In this document: one piece after another, positions 47,829 through 59,228 of the stretch | Layout: each line of letters opens with the position of its first letter | Position numbering within the stretch: position 1 is the first letter of the stretch | Source of the DNA: Nemophila menziesii | Taxonomy: Eukaryota > Streptophyta > Magnoliopsida > Boraginales > Hydrophyllaceae | Assembly (NCBI GenBank): GCA_029959085.1 | Contig: JARWIR010000003.1 | Span: 32,379,505-32,443,504 of the forward strand | Direction of reading: 5' to 3' | Length of the DNA stretch: 64,000 nt | Notes under the pieces: generated by a model | Database searches by the model: none | What the model saw: only the letters and a program-made list of their open reading frames with translations | What the model was told of the DNA's origin: nothing | Made by a program: the position numbers and the translations under genes

Positions 47829-50796
47829 ATGAATTATTTAACTATAGACATCACATGCAGAATGGCCAGAGCTTACAGTTGCAGCTTACAAGCCGTGCAC
47901 AAAGTGTTCAAAGATAACAAGGTACCCCGTAAACACATGAAAGCGTTGAGATATTCCCCGTTTCAGAAACTGTTTATTGCGATAAGCGAACTGCAAATTG
48001 ATGGTCGGATTGCGAAACACGAAACTGAAATTGCGGCAATTATAAACACCTATCAGCCAAGTGTTTCGAAGTTCAATATTGCTGGCGTGCAAATGCGTGT
48101 GACGGCAAACGATGTAAAATTAATATTGGGTGTAGACGGTGGGGTTAAAAGAATAGTCACCAGACAAAACCCTGGAGCTGTAGTGCCGTCAGCATGGTTC
48201 ATGAAACATTTCCCTGGGTTTACAACAGGTAGGTTAACACCAAAAGCATTGAAGAAGGTGATCCGGAAGAGTTTGACAGTCAAGGACAAGGAGAATAGAG
48301 AGACATTTGTGAAATGTATGAATATGCTAGCGCTCACGACAATATTGTACCCAGCTGGATCATGTAGAATAAAGCAGTGGCATGTGGAGTACTCGGAAAA
48401 TTTGGCGGACCTGAGAACATACGATTGGGCAACACACATTGCGGATCATTTTATGGACGGTGATAACGGGCTGGGACTTGGATGTTGCGTGCTGGTTTTG
48501 GTAAGTAGAAGCAATATATATTAGTATGAGAAGTGTTACATTTGTAGGTATTAACATCCTCAATTGCAGGCATGGTTTTTTGAGCATGTTAGGGGGACTG
48601 GGATGCAGCCGGATGTTAATGAAAAAATACCACGTCTATTTAAGTGGCTTAAAGTAGAGACATCTGTTGATTTCAAAACAAAAATAGTTGATGCGGTACA
48701 ACCCGAACAGGTATGGTACTTGTTCTACATACAACATAGGCAGTACGTATGAATTGAGGGTGAGAATTACTATATATAAAATTTCGTAGGTTGTGAAGGG
48801 AGATTTGGCTATGACCGAAGCAGAAAAGGTTGCATACGGAGTAGGAAGTGATGGTGATGTCCAAAGAAAGGAAGAGAACGTTACAGTACAATATAAAGAA
48901 GAACTAGAGGAATTGCAAAAAATCATCGAGTTAGAAAGGGAATCAGTACAATCACTTAGAGCTGAACTGGAGTACTACAACACTGAAAATGCGAAACTGA
49001 AATCCGAAATACATAGATTGCAAAATACAGACGCAGAAAACGTTAAACAACCGGACGGAATTACAGAATTGAAAAGTATTTGCAGGCGAGCAACAATGCG
49101 TCGGGCGCTAAAGCCTGGCCATGAGCGTACAGACACAATGTGCCCAGATTCGTTGCCATCGGAAATAGCAGACAGACCCACTTGCATGGAGTTAGACGGG
49201 GGATTAGCAGTGGCCGGTGTAGATAAAGGGTTCAAAAGGAAAATTGTTGGAGACATTGCGGAGAAAAAGAAGCCGCTAAAAAAAAGGGTGACAATGGATA
49301 GGGTAGGAGAAAATAAAAAAACAGGGTCGGAAGTAATTCAGCGTAATATGAGGATACCCATTAGAAAAATGTTAGATTGTGAAAGCCAACTCAAGGCTAA
49401 AGAGAACGTAGATTATGAAGAAGGTGACAGGTGGGAGGGGCGGCAGGCCGGTGATTGTGAGGAGTCTGATAAGGTGGATCATGAAAAAAAGGGACAGCTT
49501 GATGGGAGAAGAGTCGGCTGGGAAGTGATATCTACGAAGATGAAAAAGGGCAGTGGTGTAAGTACGCGATCCGTTAAGGACAGTGTCGTTAGTGGAGGGA
49601 TAAAAAACATATTGACTGGAAAAGAAACGACAAAGGAAGGAATAGCAAGTAAATCCCCGGAACAGTGCGGGAAAATGGTAAAAATAAACGCTGAGGATGT
49701 ACAAAACAAATCTAAAGAAAAAGACTTAAATATCGTGGTGCCGCATAATAATGTGGCTTACGAGGAGGATTATATACTTCTATGCATTACAGGGCGGTTA
49801 TACTCGGGGGACGCTGCAGTTTGTATGTATGAAAGGACAAAGGTGAGCGTGGATAACCTACTTGGGATAGCTTTGCAGGGTCCTGTAAAATGGAAGGTAC
49901 TAGAAACGATAATGCATGTAATTTGTTCTGTAGATACCTGTATAGTACACACATACATGTCTGGTGAACTTTGTGTATACACATATGGCAGACACTAAAT
50001 TAGCCGACTACAGTCATTAATCTATACTGTGTATTACTTTATAAATGTGTATAAGATAATACTGTTTGTATGATCTTAATGTATAGGTCATGGATGTGGT
50101 GATGGGAATGTGGCGTAAGGGTTGTGCAGAGCGTACAAAAGGGGATGGGAAGCGAAAGATTAACTACATGACCTCGGTAGCATTTGTAAGTGCAATAGTT
50201 TGCTCATCAGGTTATTATCTAAAAAAGTAAGTAAAATATATTCTACAATTGTAATGATGCAGTATAAAAGGAAACATGATACGAGGGCGAAGGAGGATAT
50301 GGCCGTGATGTTGACTGAGGGAGTTTGCAACACATCCGATGTAGTACTCATACCTATAAAGAAAAAGGTTGATGGGGGAACAATGTGGAGTCTTCTGGTG
50401 TATAGAAATGACGATGGGGATGGAGAATTCAAGCACTACAGCTGTGGGAATCGAAAGAACAAAAACAAACAGGGTGCAGCATCAAGTAAGCTAGCAAATG
50501 AGGTATTCAAAAAATTAGCAAGAGAGCTGTGGTCCAATGAAAAACCAAGGACATCGAATAACAGGTACATTGAAGTACCTACCGCACAACATCACAGCAG
50601 TAGCGGGTGGGTGGACTCAGGTGTGTACGTTATGTTGTGCATGTTGGACATATTCAAGGGGGTTAAGGTGAGAGGGACGTACACCGCAGCAAACATGAGA
50701 TCGATGAGAAAGTCGGTTGTGAATATGCTGCTTACAAGCAGCTGCACAACAGATGCGCTAAGAAAGGTGAAAGAAGATCAAGGATACCCCCGTTAG
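47829..50796 (+). CDS. U3: pseudo-Ulp1 family protein, five coding exons
   Basis: Exons 47829-48500, 48570-48710, 48790-49896, 50087-50185 and 50263-50796, all phase 0, give about 850 residues. An alternative start at 47862 (MARAYSCSLQAV) aligns better with the U1 N-terminus. The N-terminal domain carries FNIAGVQMRVTANDVKLILG, YDWATHIADHF, AWFFEHV and IPRLFKW. Exon 3 begins with a strong coiled coil (EELEELQKIIELERESVQSL and after) and is the shortest of the three paralogues, with Lys-rich low-complexity sequence. The Ulp1-like end shows DVVLIPIKKKV, GTMWSLLVYR, FKHYSC and WVDSGVYVMLC: His is Met, the Asp position is Ser and Cys is Ser. Reading frames are intact. Confidence 0.82.
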
Positions 50797-51518
50797 CATA
50801 TTTTTTTAGTCATCTTAAAATGAAATAAATGATTGTAATGGTTGATAATAGAGGTCGCCAAATAATTGTGTTTTACGTGGATTGTGTTATTTATGTTTAA
50901 TACGTTTGACAGTATTACATTGATCATATTTGTACGAGGTACGGATTAGTTATTTGGTACGTATCAGTTTGTAGTTGTGCAAGCAGTATAAGGTATGTAG
51001 TAGTTAACATGTAGTATCCCCGGACTTCACGACTATTAACGAGTTTAAAGCATGAGAAAAACATATCGTCCCAAAACAAGTATTAATTCTTATATCACAG
51101 AGGCAACTACGTATGTGGCCGCTATATAGTTTGTAAGGCGTAATTGTCACAAGACAATTATTAGTATAAGTGCCTAAGAAACACCGTTCACTATATATAA
51201 ACACAAAAAGTATAGATATATAGAACATGATGCCCGTAAACTGTGTAAAACTGTTGTCATGCAAACAGTTCCTCCTCTATCCAGCTCTGACAAACGGTTG
51301 AGTGACGAACAAGTAAAAAGTAGTATACTATTGAATTATTGGAGGACTCTATGATGCACTTTTCAGTCTACATTTCTGTGTAGTCATGATCATATAGGTA
51401 AGCGTGCATTCCATTCATTTCTTTAGTTCTTTATTTCAAACAATTGTCTATATAACAACCACGTTATTCAATACTCCAGACACACCAAACATATCTACTA
51501 CTTTTACCTCATTGAAAT
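50797..51518 (+). promoter_or_regulatory. U3 3' region and upstream region of the small gene
   Basis: TATATATAA at 51192-51200 may be a TATA box. A possible leader intron runs 51398-51479 (CATATAG|GTAAGC to ACTCCAG). No other gene is supported. Confidence 0.4.
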
Positions 51519-51899
51519 ATGTCTTACGATGGATCAGGCGACAGTGCTGGCTGGCAAGACAGCCCCCCAAGAAGCCCTGAATATACATTAAGTGATTTCG
51601 AAGACAACGTTATAACTCCTTCTCCATTGATGGAAGTTGATCCGGATAACTACTCGCAAACCTATGTGTGTAATTGTTTCCTGCCAGCATTGGAGTACCG
51701 TACGTTGATAGACGGCCACAGAGTACTACGCTTCCTTCGTTGTCATTTCGAGAACTACCGTTTGCAAGAGTTTCCGAGAAGGGAATGTAACTACTTTCGC
51801 GCTCTTCCGGAGCAATCGGTACTTCCTGCTAGAGAGCCTACTCCAAAGCCAGATCTTTCAACCATGGACAGGCGCGGTAAAGGACCACCATTACCGTAA
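51519..51899 (+). CDS. S1: small protein of unknown function
   Basis: A 126-residue single-exon frame that I do not recognise. The N-terminal half is acidic and Ser/Pro-rich (DSPPRSPEYTLSDFED). The centre has an aromatic and Cys-containing stretch (TYVCNCFLPALEYRTL, RFLRCHFENY). The C-terminus is basic and Pro-rich. It sits between U3 and the convergent transposase. A TATA-like box and a possible leader intron upstream copy the arrangement of the U genes, which supports a real gene. It could be an accessory protein of the same mobile element or a chance frame. Confidence 0.45.
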   Translation: MSYDGSGDSAGWQDSPPRSPEYTLSDFEDNVITPSPLMEVDPDNYSQTYVCNCFLPALEYRTLIDGHRVLRFLRCHFENYRLQEFPRRECNYFRALPEQSVLPAREPTPKPDLSTMDRRGKGPPLP

Positions 51900-52723
51900 G
51901 GTGGACATCACAGGTTTAACGCACGGCCAGCGGGAATGTCTTCTTATGTTATTGTTTTCATGTTTGAGCAACGTTTATCTGTGACCTTCGTTTTGGGGTT
52001 ACTGTTCCAGTTTGTTTGTGTGTGTGTGTGCATTATCCATTTTCAGCTTCATTTTCAGACCATATATAGCTTTTACTGCATCGACCGTTTGCTCTTACTA
52101 GTCCCCAAAATGATATGTTGCATTTATCCATTTACCCCCACCAAATCAAATAAGTAGGGCTTGTAGGTTCATTCTGGTAGCCAAATTCGACACACATAAT
52201 TTTAGTTCCGACCCAATTCTATAACATACATATATGCGCATACCACATCAGTCAGACCAATGAATACATACATATATGTCTAAACATAATTGTCTGTACT
52301 GCCCATGGCAAAAATATATATTCAGATTAACGTGAAGCCTCGGGCGGATGTGTGTTCGATATGGTATAAGCCTATGTAGTATCCGACACTATGTGTACAG
52401 TAAGGGGCAAAGCACAAACAAACACTGACTTCCCAAGGATAAAGTATTCGGTAGGTATGTGAACTTGTACATATTGAAACGTACAAATGTAACTGTGCGT
52501 GCTTAGATGTATGGGCAAATGTGTACGTAGACAATGACTGAATGGAGTAATTAAGAAAATGTATTGCTTCAAAAACACGAGTCTGTCGCTCCAAATAGCA
52601 AAAATAGTAGTGTTAAACGGCGTATAGCACGTACAGATCATAATCAAAATACAGACAAAAAAGGATATAGACTATATCAAATAGACTGCGAAAAAACGTA
52701 AAAAGTAAATGCCTGAACCAATG
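51900..52723. other. Convergent 3' region between S1 and the transposase
   Basis: AT-rich, with a (TG)n run near 52015-52031 and a GTCTGTAC octamer at 52292. Open frames on the minus strand near 52322-52647 have no recognisable content. Confidence 0.45.
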
Positions 52724-55020
52724 TTAACGTGACGGGCAAGACCTCTTGTTATGATAACCCATTTCATTACAACTGCCACACCTAAACGGAGTTCGATTTA
52801 GTTCAAATATGGAAGCTCGCCTCTTCCGCTGCGGACGGCCTGGAGATATCTTTACAATAGGCGGCGAAATTGTAATGACTGCTTTGGATACGGGGCTGCC
52901 GAATGTTGAAACAGCTGGAATTTTGGATTCATAAACATTGGCAACAGTGATGGTCTTGAAATAGTCTTCCACGTAATCGAGTATGTTGTTGGGTTTATCT
53001 TTCGCTAGCGCAGCAATCGCATGTTCACAAGGGAACCCGTTATATTGCCATTTACCGCACGAGCATTCGCGTGTATCGATATTCACGGACATATTAGGAT
53101 CACTATGTACTTCAAACACAAATGTACTAGACTGATAAACATACCACGTGCGAGACATCTGATAATTTTCTTCAATCTGAGTCTGTCGTACAGGAGCTAG
53201 GGGAGACTCCCATTTTGCAATATCGACCGATCGATCGTAAAACCAAGTCATTAGTTTGATGCGAAGTTTATGTGCAAGGTCGGATACCGGTAGATCACGG
53301 ACATCATTCAGCCAGCTATTTAGGGACTCGACTGCGTTAGACGTCATCTCACCATACCGTTTCCCAACAAAGAATGCGTCAGCAAAGTGCTCGTTGGGTA
53401 GATTTGACATGAATTCAGTAGCGGCTTTTCCACCTACTCGAAGGAACTTCTCCATGTGATGGTCAAATAACTCAAAAGTTGGAGCGTAAGCCACCCTATT
53501 AAACAAGCATACCATTACTTCCTTCATCTCACCAGCATACCTAGCCTCTAGGTTAGCATGTATGTGGCGCAGGCAGAAAGAGTGATGGTGCTCAGGGAAA
53601 ACATTGTGAACGCCGTTTATTATACCACGCAAACGATCTGAAACAAAAACCATTGGTCGGTCTGGCAACAGGGGTCGTAGAAACCGGAGAAAAGCGTCCC
53701 AGTTCACGTTGTCCTCCGCCCGACAAATGGAGAAGGCGATAGGGACCAGACCTGCAGACATAAATTTTGACAAAACAATGTCCGTACACTTTAGCCGGAT
53801 CAATACGTAGTCTGTGATAAATTGTCTATACTTATATAGTACATACATATGACAGTGCGTACCATAATGGACAATTGTGTGTGAGGTAAATCAAACAAAA
53901 GCAAACAATAATGCGGAGAGCGTTATAACGTACCATTGTTCCCATCTTTAGCAACAGCGGCAAGGAATGTACCCTTGTATTTTGCCTTCAAGAACGTACC
54001 ATCCAAGAACAAAACAGGCCGGCATGCCTTAAAACCATCTAAACACGCCCCAAATGCAAAATGAGCCCGTTCAAAAGTTGATGTCTCATGGTCAACCTCA
54101 ACTACATATGATCCAGTGGGATCAAGGATAGTCATCTTATCGAAATACGCCTGGATTGTGTTGTAAGACTCGCCAACATCACCATTTAATTCATCCTTCG
54201 CCTGTTGTAACGCAGCGTAAGCACACTTGTACGAAATAACGAAACCATACGCATCCCTGAGCCGGTGCATTATGTCTTTGGCCTTTAGGTCAGGCTTGGA
54301 CCTTGCCTCATCAAGTATAAGATCTTTTACTAGACCTGAGGACATCCGTTTATTCTTCAGCGTCCGTGTGGGAGTTCCACAAGTATGACGGTTGTTGAAA
54401 GTCTTTACATATACTTTGCCATCAACCTTAGATGGTGTAGCATATATCCACCATTGGCAACCAGTGTTGTCCCGTTTAGCGCAATATGCAGCAATCTTGG
54501 GGCCTTGATTGTGCGAATGAGTGTATGTGTAACCCGTCTCACAAGAGTACTTTCGTAAAGCAAATCTGAACTCTGCATGTCCATGGGGAAAGCATGTCCC
54601 TACTTCACCTAAACATTTCCCCCAACGCGAACTAAGCAACTCTTTTGTGCGGTGCGTGTAAAACTCAGGGGGTTCTACCCCAACGTCAAGGACATTTGAA
54701 TGTGGTATACTAGTGATAGGGGCATGGTTTGCCTGACTCGAAGTATTTGTGCTGAAAGGATGTTTCAAGCTAACAGTGAACTCAACTTGATTAAGTCTAT
54801 CACGGGAAACAAGCCATAAAAGGGTGGTATAATCATCGTCTGAGTTAATATGGCAATTTTCATGTCCAGTCACTGAATACTGTATAAGCAACTCAATATC
54901 AATAAGAACACTCCATTTGGTTAGGACATATTGTATACATTTGTCAAATGATGGTATATTTGCTAGCGGTGACATATATTTTTCACCATTGTGTTTGAAA
55001 ATACCAACTGCATTTGACAT
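52724..55020 (-). CDS. MuDRA-type (MULE) transposase, two coding exons
   Basis: On the minus strand exons 55020-53934 and 53751-52724 join at GT-AG sites to about 704 residues with no lesion. The N-terminus resembles the PB1-like domain of MuDR proteins. A Cys/His DNA-binding domain follows (KRDNTGCQWWIY ... NNRHTCG, about residues 150-195). The DDE core shows the first Asp in VLFLDGTFLKAKYKGTF, the second in FVSDRLRGI and a candidate Glu in the FELFDHHMEKF region. A SWIM zinc finger (CSCGKWQYNGFPCEH) and a C-terminal zinc knuckle (CGSCNEMGYHNKRSC, one residue longer than the usual CX2CX4HX4C) follow. A leader intron (55554-55028) precedes the ATG by seven bases. It converges with U1-U3, as mudrA converges with mudrB in MuDR. 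It looks capable of activity. Confidence 0.9.
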
Positions 55021-56160
55021 GATGAACCTACACAGGTAATACAAATAATAAGCTGTATATGTAAACCTGTCTATACATAATAGTACGTATTACAAAACCT
55101 TGTACGCTTTAGTCTGTACAGATATAGACATTACATGTGGACGACTTATGGATATCCCCACTAACTTGACTGTTACATAAAATATATATGTTTGAGCATG
55201 ATAGTCTGGACTAAATTGTGCGAACCATTGATACATATATATATATATATATGACTGACTGTTATGGAGTGCGTACAAGATTGTACATACATAATACGCA
55301 ATCTTCATCACTACAATGCATGAACATGAAAAACCAAATGATACTCATCAACAAAATGTAATTATAGAGTAACAAAACAATAAACCTATATCACTACATA
55401 AGTGGACAACTAAATTATTATGATCAAACAACAAAAGAATGGTGGATCATGTAACCCACTGAATCGAAAAATCATTCAGCAAACGTTCTAGTTGTTCGTA
55501 GACTAAACAACATACTCAGAAAGATAACACATGACAGATGATTGTTGAACATACCTGATCAGATAGTGATATTGTATGATTTTTGCAGTTTTCGAATTTC
55601 AAATGACGACAGATGGAGGGAGAGAACCAGCTGGAGAAATGTATGAGAGAGTGTGAACTAACGAATACTAATGTATTAGTATCTGTTTAGGATATATAAT
55701 ATATTACATGTGTGTCAGATAAAGTATGAAAGAGAAGCAACTGATGTAAGTTGTAAAGGAGGGGTAGTAAGGTAAACTGAGCTGGTATATTTGTCTGGTT
55801 AGGCTTTTAATAGAACAAATATGGACTAGGGCTTTATAATTGGGTTGGGAGAGCATTTGGGCTCTAAAACGAAGTTTCCTCTTTTTTTACCCTTCTTTTT
55901 TGTCCTAAATTTTTTTTACCCTTCAACGAATGGGTTTTTATTAGAGGCAATTATTATAAAGGCCCATATAAGCTATAAGGAGGATTTATAAAATAAGGCC
56001 CCAACAACATTGGGTTAATAAAATAAGGCCCAAGCTTCCACCAGCCACTAACTACTAGTCCATTCCTAACTAAAACCCGTAAAAGACCTAAAACACCCCA
56101 CTACTCTGTGAAGAAACAAAACCCAAAACAAAATACCATTAGGGTATCAATCCAAACCTC
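55021..56160 (-). promoter_or_regulatory. Transposase leader intron, leader exon and upstream region
   Basis: The leader intron 55554-55028 (CAG|GTATGT to GTGTAG) contains a GTCTGTAC octamer and a short TA repeat at 55236-55252. The leader exon lies above 55555. An ATATAT stretch at about 55690-55700 could be the TATA box on the minus strand. Outward from 55860 come Y-rich tracts and GGCC-containing phrases such as GAGGCAATTATTATAAAGGCCC (55944), which resemble MULE ends, but no confirmed terminus or 9-bp duplication was found. Confidence 0.45.
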
Positions 56161-56823
56161 TACCCTCCTCACGCCGCCCCCATCCTAGAAAACCGCCACC
56201 CTACCACCCTCTTCCCCTTCACACCGACCCACCATGGCAGCCCCCTTCCCCTTCCCTCTTCACTATCACACCGCCCTGTTGCTCCTGCAACACCATCCCA
56301 ATCCCACTGGTGCAACACCATCTGAGTTTCGACGTGGATCTCAAGATCCAACAAGTCACCATCAACCTTCTGACCTTCCCACCACTGCTACAACAGCAAG
56401 CTTCAACAGCAGCTTCACCGGAGACCAGTGAAACCCGCCGCCAACAGCGACAACCGCCGCTTCCCTTACTTCTACACCGACACAGCTCCATTCGTGAAGA
56501 AGACCAGGACCCTGCCCTCACCAGATCCGCCACCCTCCATGAGAAGAGAAGAAGACCACGTCGTTCCATAGATTTGGAGAAGAAGACCACCAAACTCCAC
56601 CGCCATTCTCGACGCCTTTGTTCGAACCATTCTCGCCGCCTTTTGTTTACAAATCCGGCCATCACCTCTCGTTGTAGCATCATCACATCACCTTCATTTT
56701 CCCTCATCACCATCTGAGATCTCGACTTCCCACTGCTACTCCTGCACAAGATCGCCGCTCCTCTGCAACATCATCACATCACCTTCGTGCCATCACCATC
56801 TCCTCCAGCGAGTCTCAAATCTG
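56161..56823. other. Pyrimidine- and C-rich island
   Basis: A sharp rise in C+T content in an AT-rich setting. Frames on both strands are low-complexity (Pro/Ser/His/Arg) and share no domain. It could be a captured gene piece or a degenerate repeat. It resembles the islands near 27.9-28.3 kb and 57.76-58.48 kb. Confidence 0.4.
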
Positions 56824-57755
56824 GTGTTTGAGTTTTTTCTTTTTTTAATTATCAACTCCGCTGAACATTGTTTGGGTCCAGACAAGTTTGGGTCCAACCC
56901 GTTTGTGTTGCACATTTTTTCCGGCAAGCCCATTAGGCTTAACAATGACTTTGTTTTCTTTTTTTTGTTAGTGTCCAGCTCATTTTGGGTTAGTCATTTT
57001 AAAAAAAATTATGTGTGTATTTGTTACAGCCTATTTTGGATCTTTTGTATTGTATAGCCACTATGGTCGAGCCCCTTGGGTCCAACTGTGTTTTGTTTTA
57101 ATTGGTTTTTGTTCCTATGCATGTGTGTGATGTGGAAGGGTACAAACTCGGGGATCCAGCCCCTCTCGGGTTTTTTTAGTTCCTATCCGATTTGAATTGA
57201 GTGGACTATGGTACAGCCCATAGGGTATTGGACAAATACTTGGACAAAAACAAGGGTACAGCCCCTACGGTATTGGACATGCACATACTTGGACAAAACG
57301 GGTTTAGGTACAACCATGAATATATATATATATATATATAATGGGATTAGGGTACAGCCCTTAGTCTGTGTGTATTTGGACTTTATAAAGAAATTCACAC
57401 AACTTAAAAAAACAAAAAACCAATATAGGTCCGTACCCATGGGTACGGATCTATCCGTTTAATGAAAAAAATAGAAATAATGGAAAAAAAAAGGAAAAGG
57501 GTAAAATTGAGGAAAATCCAACTAAAAATTGAAACTAGGCCTTATTTAGAACTATTTTCTAACTAGGCTTTAAAAAGTAACTTGGATGGAATCTAGGCCT
57601 CAATTTGTATTTTCCTCAAGCTATAATGCTCATTAAATCTTCATCTAACTAACCCATTAAATCCTAACCAGAAACGACAAAAAGCTCCAAAAAGCCCCAA
57701 TACTAATACTTCTACTACTAGTGAAAAGAAAAGGCTAAAAATAATCCTATTAGGT
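56824..57755. repeat. Degenerate repeat region with GGTACAGCCC phrases
   Basis: GGTACAGCCC recurs near 57211, 57253 and 57352, followed by TATTGGACA-type sequence; related phrases occur near 57066 and 57150. An AT microsatellite lies at 57319-57340. Near 57520-57605 the words TAGGCCTTATTT and TAGGCCTCAATTTG resemble MULE subterminal sequence. No gene. Confidence 0.45.
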
Positions 57756-58500
57756 TTGATTTTTATCAGACCTTGGCCACACTCTCTCTCTCACTCTCTC
57801 TCCAATGCCAGCATGAGAAACCCGCCCCCTCACCATCTCCAGCGCACCACCGCCGCTCTCCAGCGTTCCGTCCCCACCTGGAAGACTCATCCCTTCGTCC
57901 CCAATCTTCTCCTTCCCAAAACAAAGCAGCCTCACCTCACTTACCCTATATTGTACTTCTTCTTCGATCTAGTGCATCACATGTCTCCACCAGCAGAATC
58001 CCGTTGCCATCTCGCATGAGGCACATTGTCAGGTACTCCTCACTAGAAACCACACCAATCTCTAGATCTGACGAAGCCACGCTGTTCGCCGGCGCCACGC
58101 TGGATCTTTGCGCCGGAGCCTAGCACGAGAAAACCGTCGTCAACCAGCGCCGCCTTCTTTGGCCATTCGAACCCATCTCTTCGTCGCTCACCTTCTTTGG
58201 TCGTTCGTACCCATCTTACCTTATTTGGCCATTCGGACCCATCTCTTCGTTGGCATGCGAACCCGTCTATTCTCCTTCAGCCGTTCAATTCCTTACTCAC
58301 CGTTCGAGGCCCATCGTCGAACCCTGCCTCGACGTTCAGGGCTCATTCTCCACTATTTATCCAGCCCATTCTCCACCATTTTCCTAACCCCGCCGCCTCC
58401 ACTGTCCTACCAAGAAAACCAACCCAAGGCTCAACTGGTAGCGACAAGACCCAGGCCCAATGAGATCCGCCGATGGTTTTTTTTAATTTATTTTTTAATT
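57756..58500. other. Second pyrimidine-rich GC island
   Basis: CT-rich sequence with repeated CCATTCG, TCGTTCG and CCCATCT phrases (58160-58330). Frames in three phases are low-complexity and overlap one another, so none is accepted as a gene. Confidence 0.4.
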
Positions 58501-58910
58501 TCTGTTTAAATTTGTATTTCCCTTTTTGTATAAAGATTTCTTTTTGTTTATATCTAGATTTAGATCTCTTTTGAATTACCAAATTGATGTGTTTGGAATG
58601 TATAAAAGTGATATGTTTGGAATGTACCAAATCGTTTTTAGGGTGATTTACTATTAGAGTCCATGGACTTTAGTCAGTACCCATCAGGTCCGACTCACCC
58701 CAAAAGACTGAATTACCCTCCTCATACCATTGACTGTCTGTTGAGTTACCATAACAAAAATCCCTTCTTTCATGCAAAACTCATCAAACAACATTAGTGA
58801 AAAAAAACGAAGCGCCAAAACAAAAATTAAAAATTAAACAACCCATCGTCTCCCTCCCTCTAACCCAGCATCCCCTACGCACGATTCTGTACACCACCGG
58901 AAACAGATCA

Positions 58911-59102
58911 ATGGCGAAGACAAAGTTACCACAGCAACCTACCGACGTTGAAGAAGGACTGGTTCGAAGGAAGAAAAAGAAGATAACCCGACTAACCGAT
59001 GATGTAGGTCAGAACAGCATTAAAAAAGGAAAAAATAAGGTACAAAGCGACAATGATTATGAAGAAACTATTCAATTGAATACGACGAAGAAGAAAACCT
59101 AA
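58911..59102 (+). pseudogene. Lys-rich open frame, unknown, probably truncated
   Basis: From the ATG at 58911 the frame reads MAKTKLPQQPTDVEEGLVRR and then a KKKKITR patch, ending at a TAA at 59100. The following in-frame codons again encode Lys-rich sequence (SPVKKKKPVVVDG) to about 59228, so an early stop may have broken a longer frame. N-termini of this type occur in plant transposon-encoded proteins, but I cannot assign a family. Confidence 0.25.
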
Positions 59103-59228
59103 GTTGCTGATGGTAAAGGGATGACAACGGTTAGTCCTGTGAAGAAGAAAAAACCCGTTGTTGTTGATGGAGAAGCTGAAGTCATTGTCTTTCGATGCGT
59201 ATACATACCATTTACAACTCGACATGTA

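Noticed and set aside
36920..55960. Declaring exact terminal inverted repeats for the large MULE
   Set aside because: Candidate ends do not pair convincingly and no 9-bp duplication was found by eye, so it is left as a hypothesis.
57750..58509. Several overlapping frames in the pyrimidine-rich island
   Set aside because: Three phases are open at once and all are Pro/Ser/Arg low-complexity, which is compositional.
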